This document shows positions 24,701 through 37,430 of a DNA stretch of 64,000 nt, in pieces. Under the pieces are notes generated by a model. That model saw only the letters and a program-made list of their open reading frames with translations, was not told the DNA's origin and made no database searches. A program made the translations under genes and the position numbers. The stretch spans positions 66,522,478 to 66,586,477 of the forward strand of contig NC_054702.1 in the NCBI RefSeq assembly GCF_016097555.1, given 5' to 3'. The DNA comes from Gigantopelta aegis. Taxonomy: Eukaryota; Mollusca; Gastropoda; Neomphalida; Peltospiridae. Every line of letters begins with the position of its first letter. The first letter of the stretch is position 1.

Positions 24701-27700
24701 TTATAAATGTGGATTGAACAATGGGATTATAAGAGTAACCATTACAACGGTAATTTTTTAACAGTTTCATGACCAACTTCAATCTTTCAACATCACAAAG
24801 CACCATTTTATAATGGCTTTTACCAACACAAAGGGACAAAATACTGTATACACATCCACTTGTATATAATTTGTTTCTGTTTTGTCTGGTTATTGTTACA
24901 AATGTACGAAATAATCCAATTATTCTATTGGGTAAAGCTTCGTTTTTCATCAGACTATGTTGTTCTTTCTAGATTATAAAGTGTACATATGAAGCTGCTC
25001 TGAATGATATTGTTCTTAATGAATTTTGAATGATATGAACTGGTTTACCAAAATGATGATTTATTATTGTCTCAGGGATGGGGTGTTTTGAAAGCCAAGA
25101 AGAAAGTCTTGGAAAGATGGTAACATAATTACTAGTGACTAGATGTATCCATTATTGTAGCCTTTAAAATATGGATTTAATACGTAACAATTATATGGTC
25201 TTGGTGTGCTGTGGAATATATTGGTTTCAACAAATCGTGTTAAACAATAATATAATTCTGTAGTGCAGCTGTTCAATATAATTGTCATTCTTCTGAAATG
25301 GCCAATATCGTTTTTCGAACTTGAAAGTACAGCTATCTATGCAGTATAACAATGACCGCCGTGTTTAAAGTTAACATTTTAAATAAACGTCTGGACATGA
25401 CTGCCACGCCGCAGTAAAATTGTTTCGCACATTGCTAATGTAGAAGAAAATCGTATTACCACACCGTGTGACAACTGCATGAAGGTTACAAGCAGTTTGT
25501 TATGTATGAACAACCATTGATCTGTGTTTGATTTAGTTTAGACTGACCTGGGTTGCACTTTTTTGTCTTAACCACAGATTTACCATGTACGCAAAGCGGT
25601 GACGCTGAACAATTCCAACTTTATTTGCCACAAATCCAAGGATTCACGTAGAGTGCTACTTTGACGCCTATATGTGTTAAGACAAATATACGTTTACAAG
25701 TCGATAGGACGCTCTCTTGTTTTATTGTTCCACAAAGGTATTGGCACAGATGCCGGCCCGCCGTGGGGGGGGGGGGGAAGTATTCTGATAGACTTTTCCA
25801 GGTAAGAAGAAAGGTGCGCTGAAACATGCGCACAATTTTGATAGATAAAGCCCAGAGTTACAGAGAGACCATTGTTATTTTGTGGCTTGTTCCGATTTAT
25901 AAATACATAAGTTGGACATCGTAGGCTTACATGGGCGGGCACGTTGCGAACTGGGTTCGATGTCTTGTTGCGTTTCTTTGAACAAGCTGCTAAAACAATT
26001 CTCATAGGTGAGAAAAACAAACAGCCTCTTTCCGAATCTATCTCCGTGATGTCAATTATCTTTTCTGCCCCCATGAAACAAATCTTTCAGATTTCCGAGT
26101 CGGAGGTTCGTGTCTGTTTGTCTGCGCACAAACAAGCTAATATTGTTGGAGCGGGACACGATAAACAGTGACCATGTTGCGTCCACACCAAATCCCCGTC
26201 GGAAAAATGTTTCAAACAATTGTCAACTGTTACCTCGGAGCAGGAACTATTCCGAGACAAATTAACGCATATTTTAATAATTTAGTCGCTTGTTCAGTCG
26301 GGTAAAACGTTTAAGAACGAGACAATAAGCGAGATGTGATGAATATGATAAAAAAATAAAAGATGAATGGTTATTCGTGTTTTATACTATTTAAATTGTT
26401 GTATATTTTTTCTCTTTCTGCCTAGTACTTGCTTTGTCTTCTTAACCCAGAATATGTGTGTGTGTGTGTGTGTGTGTGTATGTTCCGTACGTTTGTACAT
26501 ACTTGTTGTCCACGTACATAGAACATCGAACTGTTCGGTGTATTTGTCGCTCGAGTCAATGTTTGGTAACACATCCCGTGCGTTCCGATTCAGAAAAACA
26601 AGTGTTAAAAAGAATCAGAATCCACGAAAAATCAAAGGAATAAAATGTTTTGTGGAAACATTAGGACAGTTTGGTGTTGACTCCTTGGTACGATGTACAC
26701 ACACTAGGTGAATCTGGCATATATACAGAAGGTCGCTGTAAAAGGGGGTGAAAAAAGGAAGTAAATAGCTAACAATGATTCAATCTAACCTAGTGCACTA
26801 CATATTCCACCGAAGTGCAAAAATTATCAAGAATCAAAGATGAAGTCCCCACACGATCAATAATTGCAAGCAAGCGCTTACTCCTACATAACATAAACAC
26901 GAAAATACCAAAAGACACATTGCAGTTTACATGCTAAACAAGCTAAGATTTGAACACGCAAAACGATATGATAATACCGGTGTATGCAGCACTATCAACG
27001 CGTCCGTGAAAAAAAAAACCCTCGAGAGTATCCACTTGTTGTCCAAGGAAACAATAAATTTGAACCATTCATCTGTCCCTTGACATATCAAACTGTACCT
27101 GTTTGCAAGACATTCTTTTTCTCATTATGCTGTCAATAATCAACTATTCACAGGCAACAACAAACTTGCTTTATATGTTTTAAGAAGGATCTCGAAGCGG
27201 CTTTTTCTTGCTGAAATAATATATACACGCGCATCTACATTTCTTTTTGGCGCGAGAGTTTGTTTTCTATGCCATCGCCTCAAAGAAATTGACAGCGGTC
27301 AACTTTAAATATTAACAGACAATGGTAAAATAAGGTAAGTGAATGTCTATAGCACATTTGTAAAGTTTACAAAGTATTATGCGTTGACAATAACAAGAAA
27401 TAGATTATATCAAACTGATGTTGCTAAAATTTTATGTTCCTATGAAATAAAAATGTATTCTTAATTTCTACGATGACTGTGGGCAACCAGACGGGGTGTT
27501 TTTTCTTCTTCTTCTTCTTCTTTTTAAACTAGAATCTGGAGACAATTTCATAAAACATGTTAAGTTTCTTAAGTTTGCATTTGCGGCTAGCAGTTATATC
27601 TGTCGAACATTTGCATGTGTTTGGCATCTATTTCAGGCACAAAATTACATTATTACAGAAGATGAGGCAGTGTAAGAACAAACGAAAATGAAATATGTGT

Positions 27701-28220
27701 ACTTCAAACTATATTAGTTTTACTGTTAGAGGTAATATGAATTGTGGTTTAGTCGTGGATTTACGTTTACCATATTTTGTGAAACTGATCCCTATATTTG
27801 AACTTTACGGCCATCTTAAAAGCCGATAACCTCAATTTATGAAGTATGTACCTTTTTACCCCTCATAAAATCAATTTTGACTTGGTGGAAATACCAGGAC
27901 GACTAGAAAAATGTTGAATTTGCAAAAATTGACAACTAAAGCAAAATGTTTAAGTTATTTGTAAGTTAACGGTAAAATTCTGCTTCAGCCGAAATTACTT
28001 CACACAGCCTAATAACTATTGTCAGTGGTTTCAATAATGTGCCTAGTCTTTCGTCGTTTGTTTTGTTTCTTGTTGCTGCTGCTGTTTTTGTTTTATCGTT
28101 GTATTTCTTTTTCTTTTTCTTTTCGCTCTGCTTTGCTTTGTTTTGCTTTAAATTCACAAATGTATTATTTTAAAATCACAAATGTATTATTTTAAATCTA
28201 GTTCCACACATAATATCGGT
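21701..28220. other. 6.5 kb AT-rich, no recognised gene
   Basis: It contains (AAT)n and (AAAT)n at 21985-22060, a poly(G) at 25767-25778, (TG)n at 26455-26478 and (CTT)n at 27507-27523. Frames longer than 80 codons occur at 23663-23956 (+), 24678-24950 (-) and 25694-26074 (-). None shows a family motif I recognise or convincing splice sites. Confidence 0.5.
24678..24950 (-). other. Unassigned 90-codon open frame
   Basis: The frame starts MKNEALPNR and contains 'LKLVMKLLKNYRCNGYS'. It ends in TGA at 24678-24680. Its composition is more protein-like than that of most frames nearby, with no low-complexity tract, but I cannot place it. It could be a decayed exon or retrocopy, or chance. Confidence 0.2.
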
Positions 28221-28448
28221 GTTTCTGCCAGAATGAAAATTTTGGGTATGGCGCTATAGAATGCAACCACAGTCAATAGGGGGTGGGGCTTCCCAAAAAA
28301 CAAAATGGGTTAAGTTTAGGTTTAGGGTTAAGAATATCATACAGTAATGATAAGAGTAATTAATTTTGTCAAAAGGTTAACTTAAAAAATAATAATTGCA
28401 AAACAATTTGGGTATGGCGCCACACCCGTTTTACCCTCTGGCAGAAAC
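28221..28448. mobile_element. MITE with 'gtttctgcc' terminal inverted repeats
   Basis: The left end 'gtttctgccagaatgaaaa' is inverted at the right end ('taccctctggcagaaac'). Inner motifs 'gggtatggcgc' occur near both ends. It is 228 bases long and has no coding capacity. Confidence 0.75.
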
Positions 28449-29174
28449 CCTGACTATATAACTTTACTTTGCTTGATTTGCTTTGCATTCACAAATGTAT
28501 TATAAAATTATTTTATATCTAGTACTACAAATACTATATATTATTTAATGTTGTAAAGCGGACAGACCAGACAAAAATCTCTACCTCTCATTTAAATACA
28601 GCTGTAATAAAATTAATTAACATAATTAGTAAGCACTTAAATCTAGATAATGCCATCAGGTATTTCGATAGAGCCCTGACTTGTCCACATAACTGTTGCA
28701 AATATATTCACTACACGGAGAATACGCTTGTGCCGAGCATTGAAACTATATTTAGTAATGTGGCGTATCATAACATATTGTTTGTTTCCGAGTACCCGAC
28801 CGACCCTAATTTGAACCTGCCGACCCTAAAACCTTTTTTGTATATCCAAAAATGTTTTTTTAATATAACAACGATTTCCACGAAAACATTCCAAAACTAT
28901 CACAAGCACTAATTTGGTGTCATTTAGGGGATAACCCTACTGTGTTTTCCGATTTGCAGACGTATATAGGTGGTTTTACTGTCGCAAATTTAGTTTTATT
29001 GGCGACCCGTTAGCCACGAAATGTTTTCTAACAATTGATTGATGGAGTTACTTCCCTTCAAATTGAAGTTCGGTAACTTTCGTGAGATATCGGGCGAAGA
29101 GTCGGAAAATTGTTTTCACGAATATATGCGATCTTTTCCGATTTACACTACATCTAGCGTAGCGAGGTGTTCCG

Positions 29175-29177
<3 letters not shown>

Positions 29178-29218
<41 letters not shown>
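29178..29218. repeat. (AAT)n microsatellite
   Basis: About 40 bases of AAT repeat, directly before a SINE tail. Confidence 0.95.
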
Positions 29219-29219
<1 letters not shown>

Positions 29220-29221
29220 TA

Positions 29222-29372
29222 TATTTAATGTTTTACTCCAGCGACAAACTGGCCTTGTAGAAATTTAGTGACCTTCAGAATGACCATGTGTTTGACGTCC
29301 AATAGCCGATGATATTAAAGATAAAAATCAATGTGCTCTAGTGGCGTCGTTAAATAAAACAAACCTTACTTT
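29222..29372 (+). repeat. SINE tail fragment, family A second tail type
   Basis: 'gtttgacgtccaatagccga' and 'gctctagtggcgtcgttaaa' match in reverse the tails at 37044-37245 and 53580-53745. The tRNA-like head is missing. Confidence 0.7.
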
Positions 29373-29374
29373 TC

Positions 29375-30664
29375 AACATTCGTTTGAGCATCCTGAGCAT
29401 TTGTACTGCATTTCTATTCATTGGACCAATTGATTGCTTCAAACCAAGTGTGTACTTTAATACTGGATACATACAGAATAAAACTAACATTGCAAATTAT
29501 AAAATTGATAAGTCTACCATGTCTTAGATACACTAGGAAAGATAATATTCATAATTTTTTTTAAAAATGTTATTGTTGGACAGATAAAGTTAAAAACCCT
29601 TCTTTTCAGTTTTCATTAAAAGAAATTGTTATAACTTATTTACTGGTTTCTATCCAATTAAGGTTCAACCAAGTCTGTCCTGGACCAGTACAGAAGTTAA
29701 GTGTTAGTATGAGAGTAAACCTTCTGCCTATTATTAAACAGCAAGGGGTCTTTTGTATGTACTCTCCCACAGATAGGTTAGTACCATGTTGCCCTCAAAA
29801 TCAAAATGCCTTGCCTTTTATAAATTTATAAGTTGCCCATGTAAAAAGAAGCCTTTAAACACACCTATGTGGATAGTACTACATATTTCCTTTTTTTAAT
29901 TAAGTTATGAAATAGATATAGAAAATAAAATGGCCATACGGTTTTTGTCCTTTTGAAAATTGTATAATGGAAAAAAAAGCCCTTATATTTAAAACTGCAC
30001 ATAAAATATGCCCCCAAAACGTCACTTTACCATGCCTTACTTCATTTCTAGGGAAAACACTGTTATGAATGGTATTGTTGGTTTGCATAATGCATTTCTA
30101 TACATACAGAGGTTATTTTGGATACCTGTAGTCAACACCTTTATTTAATATCCATAAATAAAATTATTTTCCAAAATAAAATGTTTTTCCTACCTACCTA
30201 CCCTATATTTTTCCAGCATGTAATAGGAAACAAGTACTTTTTTTTTTTCGGCCTGTTCCGAACATGATACAGAGCAATCAATATCCCTTGTAAGAAAAGT
30301 TTAACGTCATATGATAATTATTAAAACTCTAAATTTTGATAAAATTATATTCATGCTGTTTAGACAACCATTTTGATTTTATTTTGCATGTGTATTACCA
30401 TAACGAAATGCGTGTTTATTTATATATCTGTATCTTTGAATATAAACATTTGTTTTCATCAAAATTTAAAATATAGCAATATTTTATTAGTATCTATAAC
30501 GTACTGTTGTAATTACAATGTATTTACTTACAAATGTTATTTGATTAACTCCAGCCATTAAAAAAACATATACGAGTGCTAAAAATATATGATGAGAATG
30601 TTTCGGAGTTTTCAGGAGGAATGAATACACTGTAACAAAGTTTTATAAGAAAATAAATATTTAA
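29375..30664. other. AT-rich, no gene seen
   Basis: There is only a weak family A SINE scrap near 29735-29790 ('agcaaggggtcttttgtatg') and short T runs. No coding structure was recognised. Confidence 0.45.
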
Positions 30665-30666
30665 AC

Positions 30667-30815
30667 CAAGGGCGGATCCACGGGAGGGTGTTGGGGGTGC
30701 TTCTTCTTTGATGCTATAGGCGTCCTTTAAAAAATGTGCGCCCCCTTGAATACTGCGGGTTCCTGTTTTAAACGTTACACGCTCCCCCTAGAAAAATCCT
30801 GTGTCCGCCATTGAA
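30667..30815. mobile_element. MITE, 'ggcggatcc' family
   Basis: The left end 'caagggcggatccacggg' and right end 'tcctgtgtccgccattg' are inverted copies. It is about 149 bases, with a G/C-rich subterminal region. Same terminal motif as 37615-38027 and 57240-57413. Confidence 0.72.
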
Positions 30816-31620
30816 ATAAATATTATTATCTTCACTACTAAGTGATAATACTATTATGTCATTAATAAATATTTAAAATATATAATACTAAGCTATATAA
30901 TAAATACACTGACCTGTCTTGGTGAGAGCCATGCTGTAGAACACTGAAATAGCAGCTCTAACCGTTGTGACAGGTTCGCCATGTTTCAAATATTATAAAC
31001 TCAATTTAATATGGCTTGTTTTTTTTTTTTGTATACGATAAATATTCTTATAGACGTCAAACAGCGATATCGTTCACATATTTCCGAATTTAAGCTAAAT
31101 TTAGAAAAATGTACATCAAGAAACTTTGACGTCCATAATCGTATTGAAACGTCATCGTATTGTTGACGTAATAGTTAAGCTTTCGACAACGTCCGTAATA
31201 TACGGAAACTATCGAAGAGCCATTGAATGGTGGGTTTCTTGTTTTTTTTTAAAGTTTTAATAACAAACGAAACTAAAACATATATTGAGGTATAGGCTCG
31301 TATACATGGGCCTATATCTCTAGTTACGCAACACCGCTATAGGTTGTATACTTCGCAACCTATTAAAAATAGTAATGGAAGGACTATACACATTTTACGA
31401 TCAAATTATTAAAATAAATATTCATTAGGCTACTAAGATAAACACAGTGCAACGTATCGAAAGTTATATCATTAAACCTGAACAACAAAACCATTAACAC
31501 ATTTAAATCCGTAGTTACTTTTGAATGTGTCTTGCCTATTTAGTGCAGATAATATATTAAATCAACTTTTATTGACATTAACTCTCACACAAAAACCATG
31601 GTATCTTGGTTATTGAATCA
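30816..31620. other. No recognised gene
   Basis: AT-rich sequence. No splice-bounded frame or repeat was recognised. Confidence 0.45.
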
Positions 31621-31626
31621 TTACGT

Positions 31627-31775
31627 AGTTGACTGCTCGGCCGACACAGTCCAAAAATAAATAAGAGAAAGAAGAGAGGATCGGACTATTTAATAATTCG
31701 ACATACATTTGTTTAAAGTCCAATCTATATGTCCACGTGAGTGGCCTCGTTAAGGCCGTTAGGGGTCTATAGGTT
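31627..31775. repeat. Interspersed repeat 'gactgctcggccga', copy 1
   Basis: It shares 'gactgctcggccga', 'gaaagaagagaggatcggac' and 'gtggcctcgttaaggccgtt' in the same order with 34177-34385. The second copy has extra internal sequence. The family is unknown. Confidence 0.8.
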
Positions 31776-31799
31776 CCCCACGATTGGGCGGAGAACCGG

Positions 31800-32100
31800 C
31801 AAAGGCGGGGATTACCTGGCGGTCTTGCAGGTAGTATAGAAAAACGATCCCTCGGCGCTGAAGCCAAAATGTGAGATCGATTTTTTCAGCTCTGGTTCCA
31901 ATCATCTCTAGCTGCTTTATTTTCAAGGCTTCTTCCATGGAGTCACTATGGTCGCCGGCTGAGCGACGTTCCTCTTCGCATTTTAAATCATATTTCAATA
32001 AGTTGATGAACATATAGTAGGCACAAATCAATATTGAGTTTACTACTAACATTAGGATGACGTAAAATGCATTGAGTATACAAATATTAATATTCTGAGC
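31800..32100 (-). CDS. Hypothetical exon with one membrane helix
   Basis: On the minus strand a frame runs from about 32100 with a strongly hydrophobic stretch ('FYVILMLVVNSILICAYYMF'). A charged, helix-like region follows ('EEERRSAGDHSDSMEEALKI'), then 'LTFWLQRRGIVFLYYLQDRQ'. A usable 5' splice site follows at 'cgccag|gtaatc' (about 31815), and a possible 3' splice site 'ctcag' lies upstream near 32092. This would suit an exon of a membrane protein. I recognise no family and found no partner exon, so chance is not excluded. Confidence 0.25.
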
Positions 32101-32264
32101 ATATTATGTAAGGCTTTTGCATTGCTAATATCCCGTTTTACAGTATCATGTTAAGCCTATCTGTTTCATCTTAATATTGAATACTATGCATGTGTGCATA
32201 CGTCTCGTGCCTTTTGTGCTCACTTTCGTTTATCTTCGGCTTCATCCCTGTTACTCCACACGTC

Positions 32265-32312
32265 CGTGTCTGTCTGTCTGTCTGTCTGTGTCTGTCTGTG
32301 TCTGTCTCTCTC
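32265..32312. repeat. (TCTG)n microsatellite
   Basis: A tract of TCTG units with TG interruptions. Confidence 0.9.
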
Positions 32313-32739
32313 TTTTATAAATGCATTATATACGAGTGTATAGCTTTAATTATGTATCGTTTATGTATATACAATAATACCATGTACAGCAATGATTCAA
32401 GGCCCCAACCTTGACTTTGCTTATGTTTCTGGGGACAATAATAATAATAAAAAAATTAAAAAATATATTCTGAGCATGAGAATGGTATAAATTGTAGCGT
32501 TTTTATTGCTTTGATTAACCATTTTGAAAAACGTTTGTATTTTAAAATGTTGGATAGACCAAGAAAGGACGTATGAATGATGCCTTCTTTAAGAAACGAA
32601 GGTACTTTTGACTTCGTTAAGAAACCAAGGCACTTTTGACTTTGTTAAGAAACCAAGATACTTTTGACTTCGTTAAAACAATACACAGTAAAACTAGCTA
32701 AATTTTGTTGAGAGCTATTAATGTTCTTCTTTATCTTGC

Positions 32740-32972
32740 GACGCGGGGTCTAGCTCTTCACAGTCCCAACCAGTACCCCACGACTGGTATATCAAAGGGA
32801 TTAGTACCTGTCATGTCCGTGGGAAAGTTCATATAAAAGATCCTTTGCTACAAATGGAAAAATATAGCGAGTTTCCAATGATTATATGTCAGAATTATCA
32901 CGTTTGACATCCAGTAATATAGCCGATTATATTATTTAATCAACGTGTTAAACAAAAACTTTAACTTTTTTC
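32740..32972 (+). repeat. SINE, family A, degenerate
   Basis: 'taccccacgactggtatatc', 'tataaaagatcctttgct' and 'gtttgacatccagtaatata' follow the family A order with the second tail type. Confidence 0.75.
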
Positions 32973-33068
32973 CCCAACGACTGGCATGTGCTGGCCTGCC
33001 TAGGAAAAATTGAATATAAAATACCCCTTGCTGTATTCGACAGTAGTAACAGTGAATTATCTCTCTAC

Positions 33069-33083
33069 CCCCCCCCCCCTCTC

Positions 33084-33147
<64 letters not shown>
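33069..33147. repeat. Poly(C) and (CA)n microsatellite
   Basis: Ten C are followed, after a short spacer, by about 60 bases of CA repeat. Confidence 0.96.
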
Positions 33148-33148
<1 letters not shown>

Positions 33149-33423
33149 TCGTCATTGTCTACTAAAGCATTACAACAATAATATGTTAAATAACCAAACA
33201 GTCGTAATTTAAGGTAGTAAGGTTTAGTTAAACATAACGGTTCTTATTCGCCGTTTCGTATTTTAAACGAGGGAAAAAAAAAAAAACCTGTTGGTTCCAC
33301 CGAGGTAGATCGATCCTACAGATAACCAGGTATGCAAATATTCAGGCAGTTAGGTAGACCATACTGAATGTAGATAACCAGGTATGCAGAGTCAGACAAG
33401 AAGAGATCCACAGTATGTGATAA

Positions 33424-33775
33424 ATAGAGAATAATACATGAGTGGCCGCTAGATACCATTTATCTCACAACGGGTTGTTTTAAAACGAGCGAAAGCGAGT
33501 TTGATACGTTTTTAAACAAGGAGTATCTAACGGACTTGAATGTATTATTCTATTTCTTTCGACTAAAAGTTATTTACAGACGTTGCACTTGTAGCTGACT
33601 TACACATTACAGACACATGATTGCCAGGTTAACTATACGTCACAGTGCAATCGATTTCCACCGATTTTTATTGGACGTATGTCTTGAAATTGTTAACACA
33701 CGTACGTGTGTAAACAACTATGTGTTATCAAAAATAACGCATGATGTTTTCACCAACAAGTGTGTAAGAAAAATA
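33424..33775. repeat. Interspersed repeat, copy 1
   Basis: It starts 'gagaataatacatgagtggc' and ends near 'gtgtgtaagaaaaatatgat'. It aligns with 55162-55508 plus 56180-56260, where the second copy is interrupted by a 0.67-kb insertion. Shared marks include 'tttgatacgtttttaaac' and 'gttaactatacgtcag/ca'. Confidence 0.8.
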
Positions 33776-34054
33776 TGATATAGTTTGTTTAGGAAATAAA
33801 CTAATTCTGTCAAGTACTCGTTACCGGTCAAGTCTGTTTGTGTTATATGTCGCAGATCGACGTTGATCGCTGCAGACCAATGACAACTTTTATGTGAACA
33901 TAATCGCAGCCGGTTTTTGACGGATCTGCGACGCATCAGAAAAGTTGATGATGATGATGATGATAACTAGTTTAACGTGCCCATATACCACTAGGGTTTC
34001 GAACACGCCCATCCCGAGTCCGACCTCCGATAAGATCGGTGGCCTGACTCGGGA

Positions 34055-34084
34055 TGGAGGGGGGGGGGGGGGGGGGGGGGGGGT
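34055..34084. repeat. Poly(G) tract
   Basis: A run of nearly 30 G after 'gactcgggatggag'. Confidence 0.95.
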
Positions 34085-34176
34085 TGAAAATGGGCAGAAT
34101 TTTGAAAATAGCAATTAGTAAAAACGTTAATAGAATAAATAAAAGAAAAAGGTTACAAGCCAAAAATAAAACAGAA

Positions 34177-34385
34177 TTGACTGCTCGGCCGAATATTTAT
34201 ATAATTTGGAGCATTTTAGAAGGACAGTCCAAAATTAAATAAGAGAAAGAAGAGAGGATCGGACTATTTAATAATATTACAAAAAAGAAGTAATTTCGAC
34301 ATAAAATTTTGAACGCAGATTTAAACGTTTAAAGTCCGATCAAGATGTCCACGCGAGTGGCCTCGTTAAGGCCGTTTGGGTGCAC
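34177..34385. repeat. Interspersed repeat 'gactgctcggccga', copy 2
   Basis: Longer version of the repeat at 31627-31775, in the same orientation. Confidence 0.8.
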
Positions 34386-35009
34386 AGCTTAAAGGGACGA
34401 GATGAGTTGCATCCCGTCAAGAAAAGCCCTAGATTGACAGTCGATAGACGTTGAAGGTGTAGTGCTGTGCTGAAATACAGATCTTGAGAAGCCGGATCCG
34501 TCTGAACGAGTAGAGTATCAGACTAGGGTATAGTCCAGTCGTCATGGGTTGGTATAGTGGTGCGGACGGGCCCGACTCCGGAGGATACGAGATGGTATCA
34601 TTATAAAGCAATGTAAAGTCTAGAAAAAGAGTAGTAGGGGCCGACCCCGCTTCCTATTTCTTCTTAGAGTGGGGCGGTCAATCTTCCAGTGCTGGTAAGA
34701 CAGGCTCGGACATGTAGAGACTAAACGCGAACAACCGTGGCGTTCTGCAGAATGGTCGTCATACGAGTCACGAAAAAACAAGTCAACATAATCAGACGGA
34801 GAAATGACGTGGAGGCAAGGAATCTCGCTGAAAAAGAATCCAACCTGGTGGTGCAGACTGTCGAAACGAGAAGCGTTCCAGCGTTCAATCAGTTCCAATG
34901 GCCGCATACATCCCAGTAGAAAACTTCATTTCGCTGACAAAAACAACGAAAAGTTGAAGTGTATTAGGATTAAGACTTCCATTTTGTACAGTTTATACTA
35001 ATACTGTTA

Positions 35010-35010
<1 letters not shown>
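34386..35010. other. Less AT-rich stretch, no assigned gene
   Basis: Open frames exist on both strands: 34737-34919 (+), ending 'FNQFQWPHTSQ', and 34620-34907 (-). They overlap, so at most one is real. I recognise neither. Confidence 0.3.

Positions 35011-35011
<1 letters not shown>

Positions 35012-35069
<58 letters not shown>
35012..35069. repeat. (TA)n microsatellite
   Basis: About 57 bases of TA repeat. Confidence 0.97.
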
Positions 35070-35189
35070 GCGTATTCTTCAGATGTCATCGAACAATATC
35101 CCCGAGCGTAAAAAGTTTTGTATGTTCTGACCCGATAGACTGGTTTTTGCTCCGAACGTTAGGCGACTGTGTTATGATAGATTTTTCAA

Positions 35190-35512
35190 GGAAGGAAGGA
35201 AATGTTTTATTTAACGACGCACTCAATACATTTTATTTACGGTTATATGGCGTCGGACATATGGTTATGATCCACATAGATATTGAGAGAGGAAACCCGC
35301 TGTCACCACTTCATGGGTTACTCTTTTCGATTAGCAGCAAGAGATCTTTTATATGCACCATCCCACAGACAGGATAGCACATACCACGGCCTTTGAAATA
35401 CCAGTCGTGGTGCATTGGCTAGAACAAGAAATAGCCCAATGGGCCCACCGACGGGGATCGACCCCAGACCGACCGTGCATCAAGCGAGCGCTGTACCACT
35501 GAGCTAGATTTT
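35190..35512 (-). repeat. SINE, family A, near full length (antisense)
   Basis: It runs from a (GGAA)n-like tail ('aaggaaggaaatgttttatt') through 'aggaaacccgctgtcaccac' to the tRNA-like head in reverse ('gatcgaccccagaccgacc', 'gagcgctgtaccactgagc'). Confidence 0.9.
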
Positions 35513-35514
35513 TA

Positions 35515-36890
35515 AAGACGATCGTACAAGTTAAATAGTTCGCGAGCGATCGCCCCCCTGAACACGCCACTGTTTTTCGTCTGCGGAGTGATATAGATTT
35601 TTTAGAAACCATTCTTAACTTCGTAAATATAACACGCATAATGTAGTTCTGAAACACATTTAATAATAATTATAAAAATAGTTACTTAACAATTCCGACT
35701 CACAAATGCCTATTTTGAAATTAATGTTAAGCTATTGATATTTTATTGCTCGTAAATATAGCCTAATTATGGTACTATACTGTTATAAGTTTTATTAGTT
35801 AATTCAATTTATATTTCAAATAAGATTCAGACGTTGGTTTTCATGTTTTTGTTGTTGTTGGGTTTTTTTGTTTGTTTTTGTTTTCTTTTGGGTTTTTTGT
35901 TGTTGTTTGTTTGTTTTTTTGTGGGTTTTTTTTTTTTTTGGGGGGGGGGGGGTAAACCCAAATTAGTACTATTATGTATTCTACAGATCTAAAAGAGAAT
36001 TGGAGGTGGGAGGGGAATAACTCACTTGTTATCTTTAAAAAAACACGTATTTCCGCGCTCACTACACTTTAGAGCTGTTTCAATATGCATCATGTTTTTG
36101 AAACGCTGATATTGATAACCAGAAAATCGATTTTTGTTTTCATGCGTCCGTGTTCCACATTGCGCGCCCTCGCCGTACCAAAAAAAGCCCTGCGCATAAG
36201 GAAAACGATCCTTATTCTACTCGGTTTTTTTTTACAAAATACGTTGGTATGATTGGTTTGATCGTTGTAAATTCCATACAAACATACAAAATGACATGTG
36301 TCATCGTATCACAGTAATGCGAAATACAACAAATTCTCAATTTCCCCATTCAGATTTTAAGTGACAAGTCCATGTCGTGTCAGACTCGCAAGAAGCAGCT
36401 GGTTCCGTGAATGCCACACTTGTTGAGCTGTTTGTTCCGATCAGTTTTCTGGTAAACAGTTTTGTTTGTTTCAGACGACCTCGTCAGGTTTGGCGCGCTC
36501 GGTAAACGGAAATATAGTTTTGAATGAGTTCATTGAACAATTTCGCGCCCAGCTGATACATAAAAGTTTTAGCAGCCATTAAAATTTATCGAAGAATTAA
36601 AAAAAAAAAAAAAAAAAAAATTCAGGGCATATGAGCACTACAACTACCCTATCCCCACTTAAAGACCAAAATGTAAGGGTTTTTTTTCACCTACTCCACA
36701 CAAATAAAGGTGAAAAATATAAAGTTTTACCCCCACCTCCCATCCCACTTCGAATAGCGTTGTTTCGAGTTTGCACTAATACAGCTTATAAAATGACTAA
36801 CATAGGCGGGCTCTGCTACAGACTGAAGTTTTGAAAAAGATGGCACCGTTTATTTTTTTTACATACACGTGCATATCTATTTGCTCTTTT
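35515..36890. other. No recognised gene; homopolymer tracts
   Basis: It contains T-rich and G runs at 35880-35952 and a poly(A) at 36600-36620. No coding structure was recognised. Confidence 0.45.
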
Positions 36891-36894
36891 AAAA

Positions 36895-37290
36895 TGTTGG
36901 CTCATGCAATAGAGCGTTCGCCTGAGGTGTGACCCATCGCAGAATCGATCTCCCTGTGGGTTTTCACCCCAACTATTGTCCCAAGCTGTGCAATGTACTG
37001 CCCTTTCTATGTAAAAAGATCCTTAGCTGCTTTATCGGTAGGAAGGTTTTTTTAGTTTTTATAACGACACCACTAAAGCACATTGATTTATTAATCATCG
37101 GCTATTGGATGTCAAACATATAGTCTTAGAGAGGAAACCCGCTACATTTTTCCATTAGTAGCAAGAGATCTTTTATATGCACCATCACAGACAGGATAGC
37201 ACATACCACGAGTGAGTGCTTTACCAGTGGGCTACGTCCCGCTCCTTATCGGTAGGAGTAGCATGAAGTCGTAATGAGTAATAATTATTT
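36895..37290 (+). repeat. SINE, family C, split by a family A SINE
   Basis: A third tRNA-like head ('ggctcatgcaatagagcgtt', then 'gcagaatcgatctccctgtg') starts here. The body is interrupted at 37044-37245. It resumes with 'ttatcggtaggagtagcatg' after a repeated 12-mer. Confidence 0.7.
37044..37245 (-). repeat. SINE, family A, with 12-bp target duplication
   Basis: It is flanked by 'ttatcggtagga' at 37032-37043 and 37246-37257, a perfect target-site duplication. It has the second tail type ('cactaaagcacattgattta') and an internally shortened body. Confidence 0.9.
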
Positions 37291-37379
37291 ATCTATTTTA
37301 AAAAATATATATATATATATACAATTTTTATTTTATTTTAAATTTAATTAATTTATTTATAATTGGGGTTGTGTTTTTT

Positions 37380-37430
37380 TGTCGGTGTTTTTTTTTTTTT
37401 TGGGGGGGGGGGGGGGGGCGGGAGGAGGGC
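37380..37430. repeat. Poly(T)/poly(G) junction
   Basis: A T run joined to a G run. The same kind of junction is seen at 35920-35952. Confidence 0.9.
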
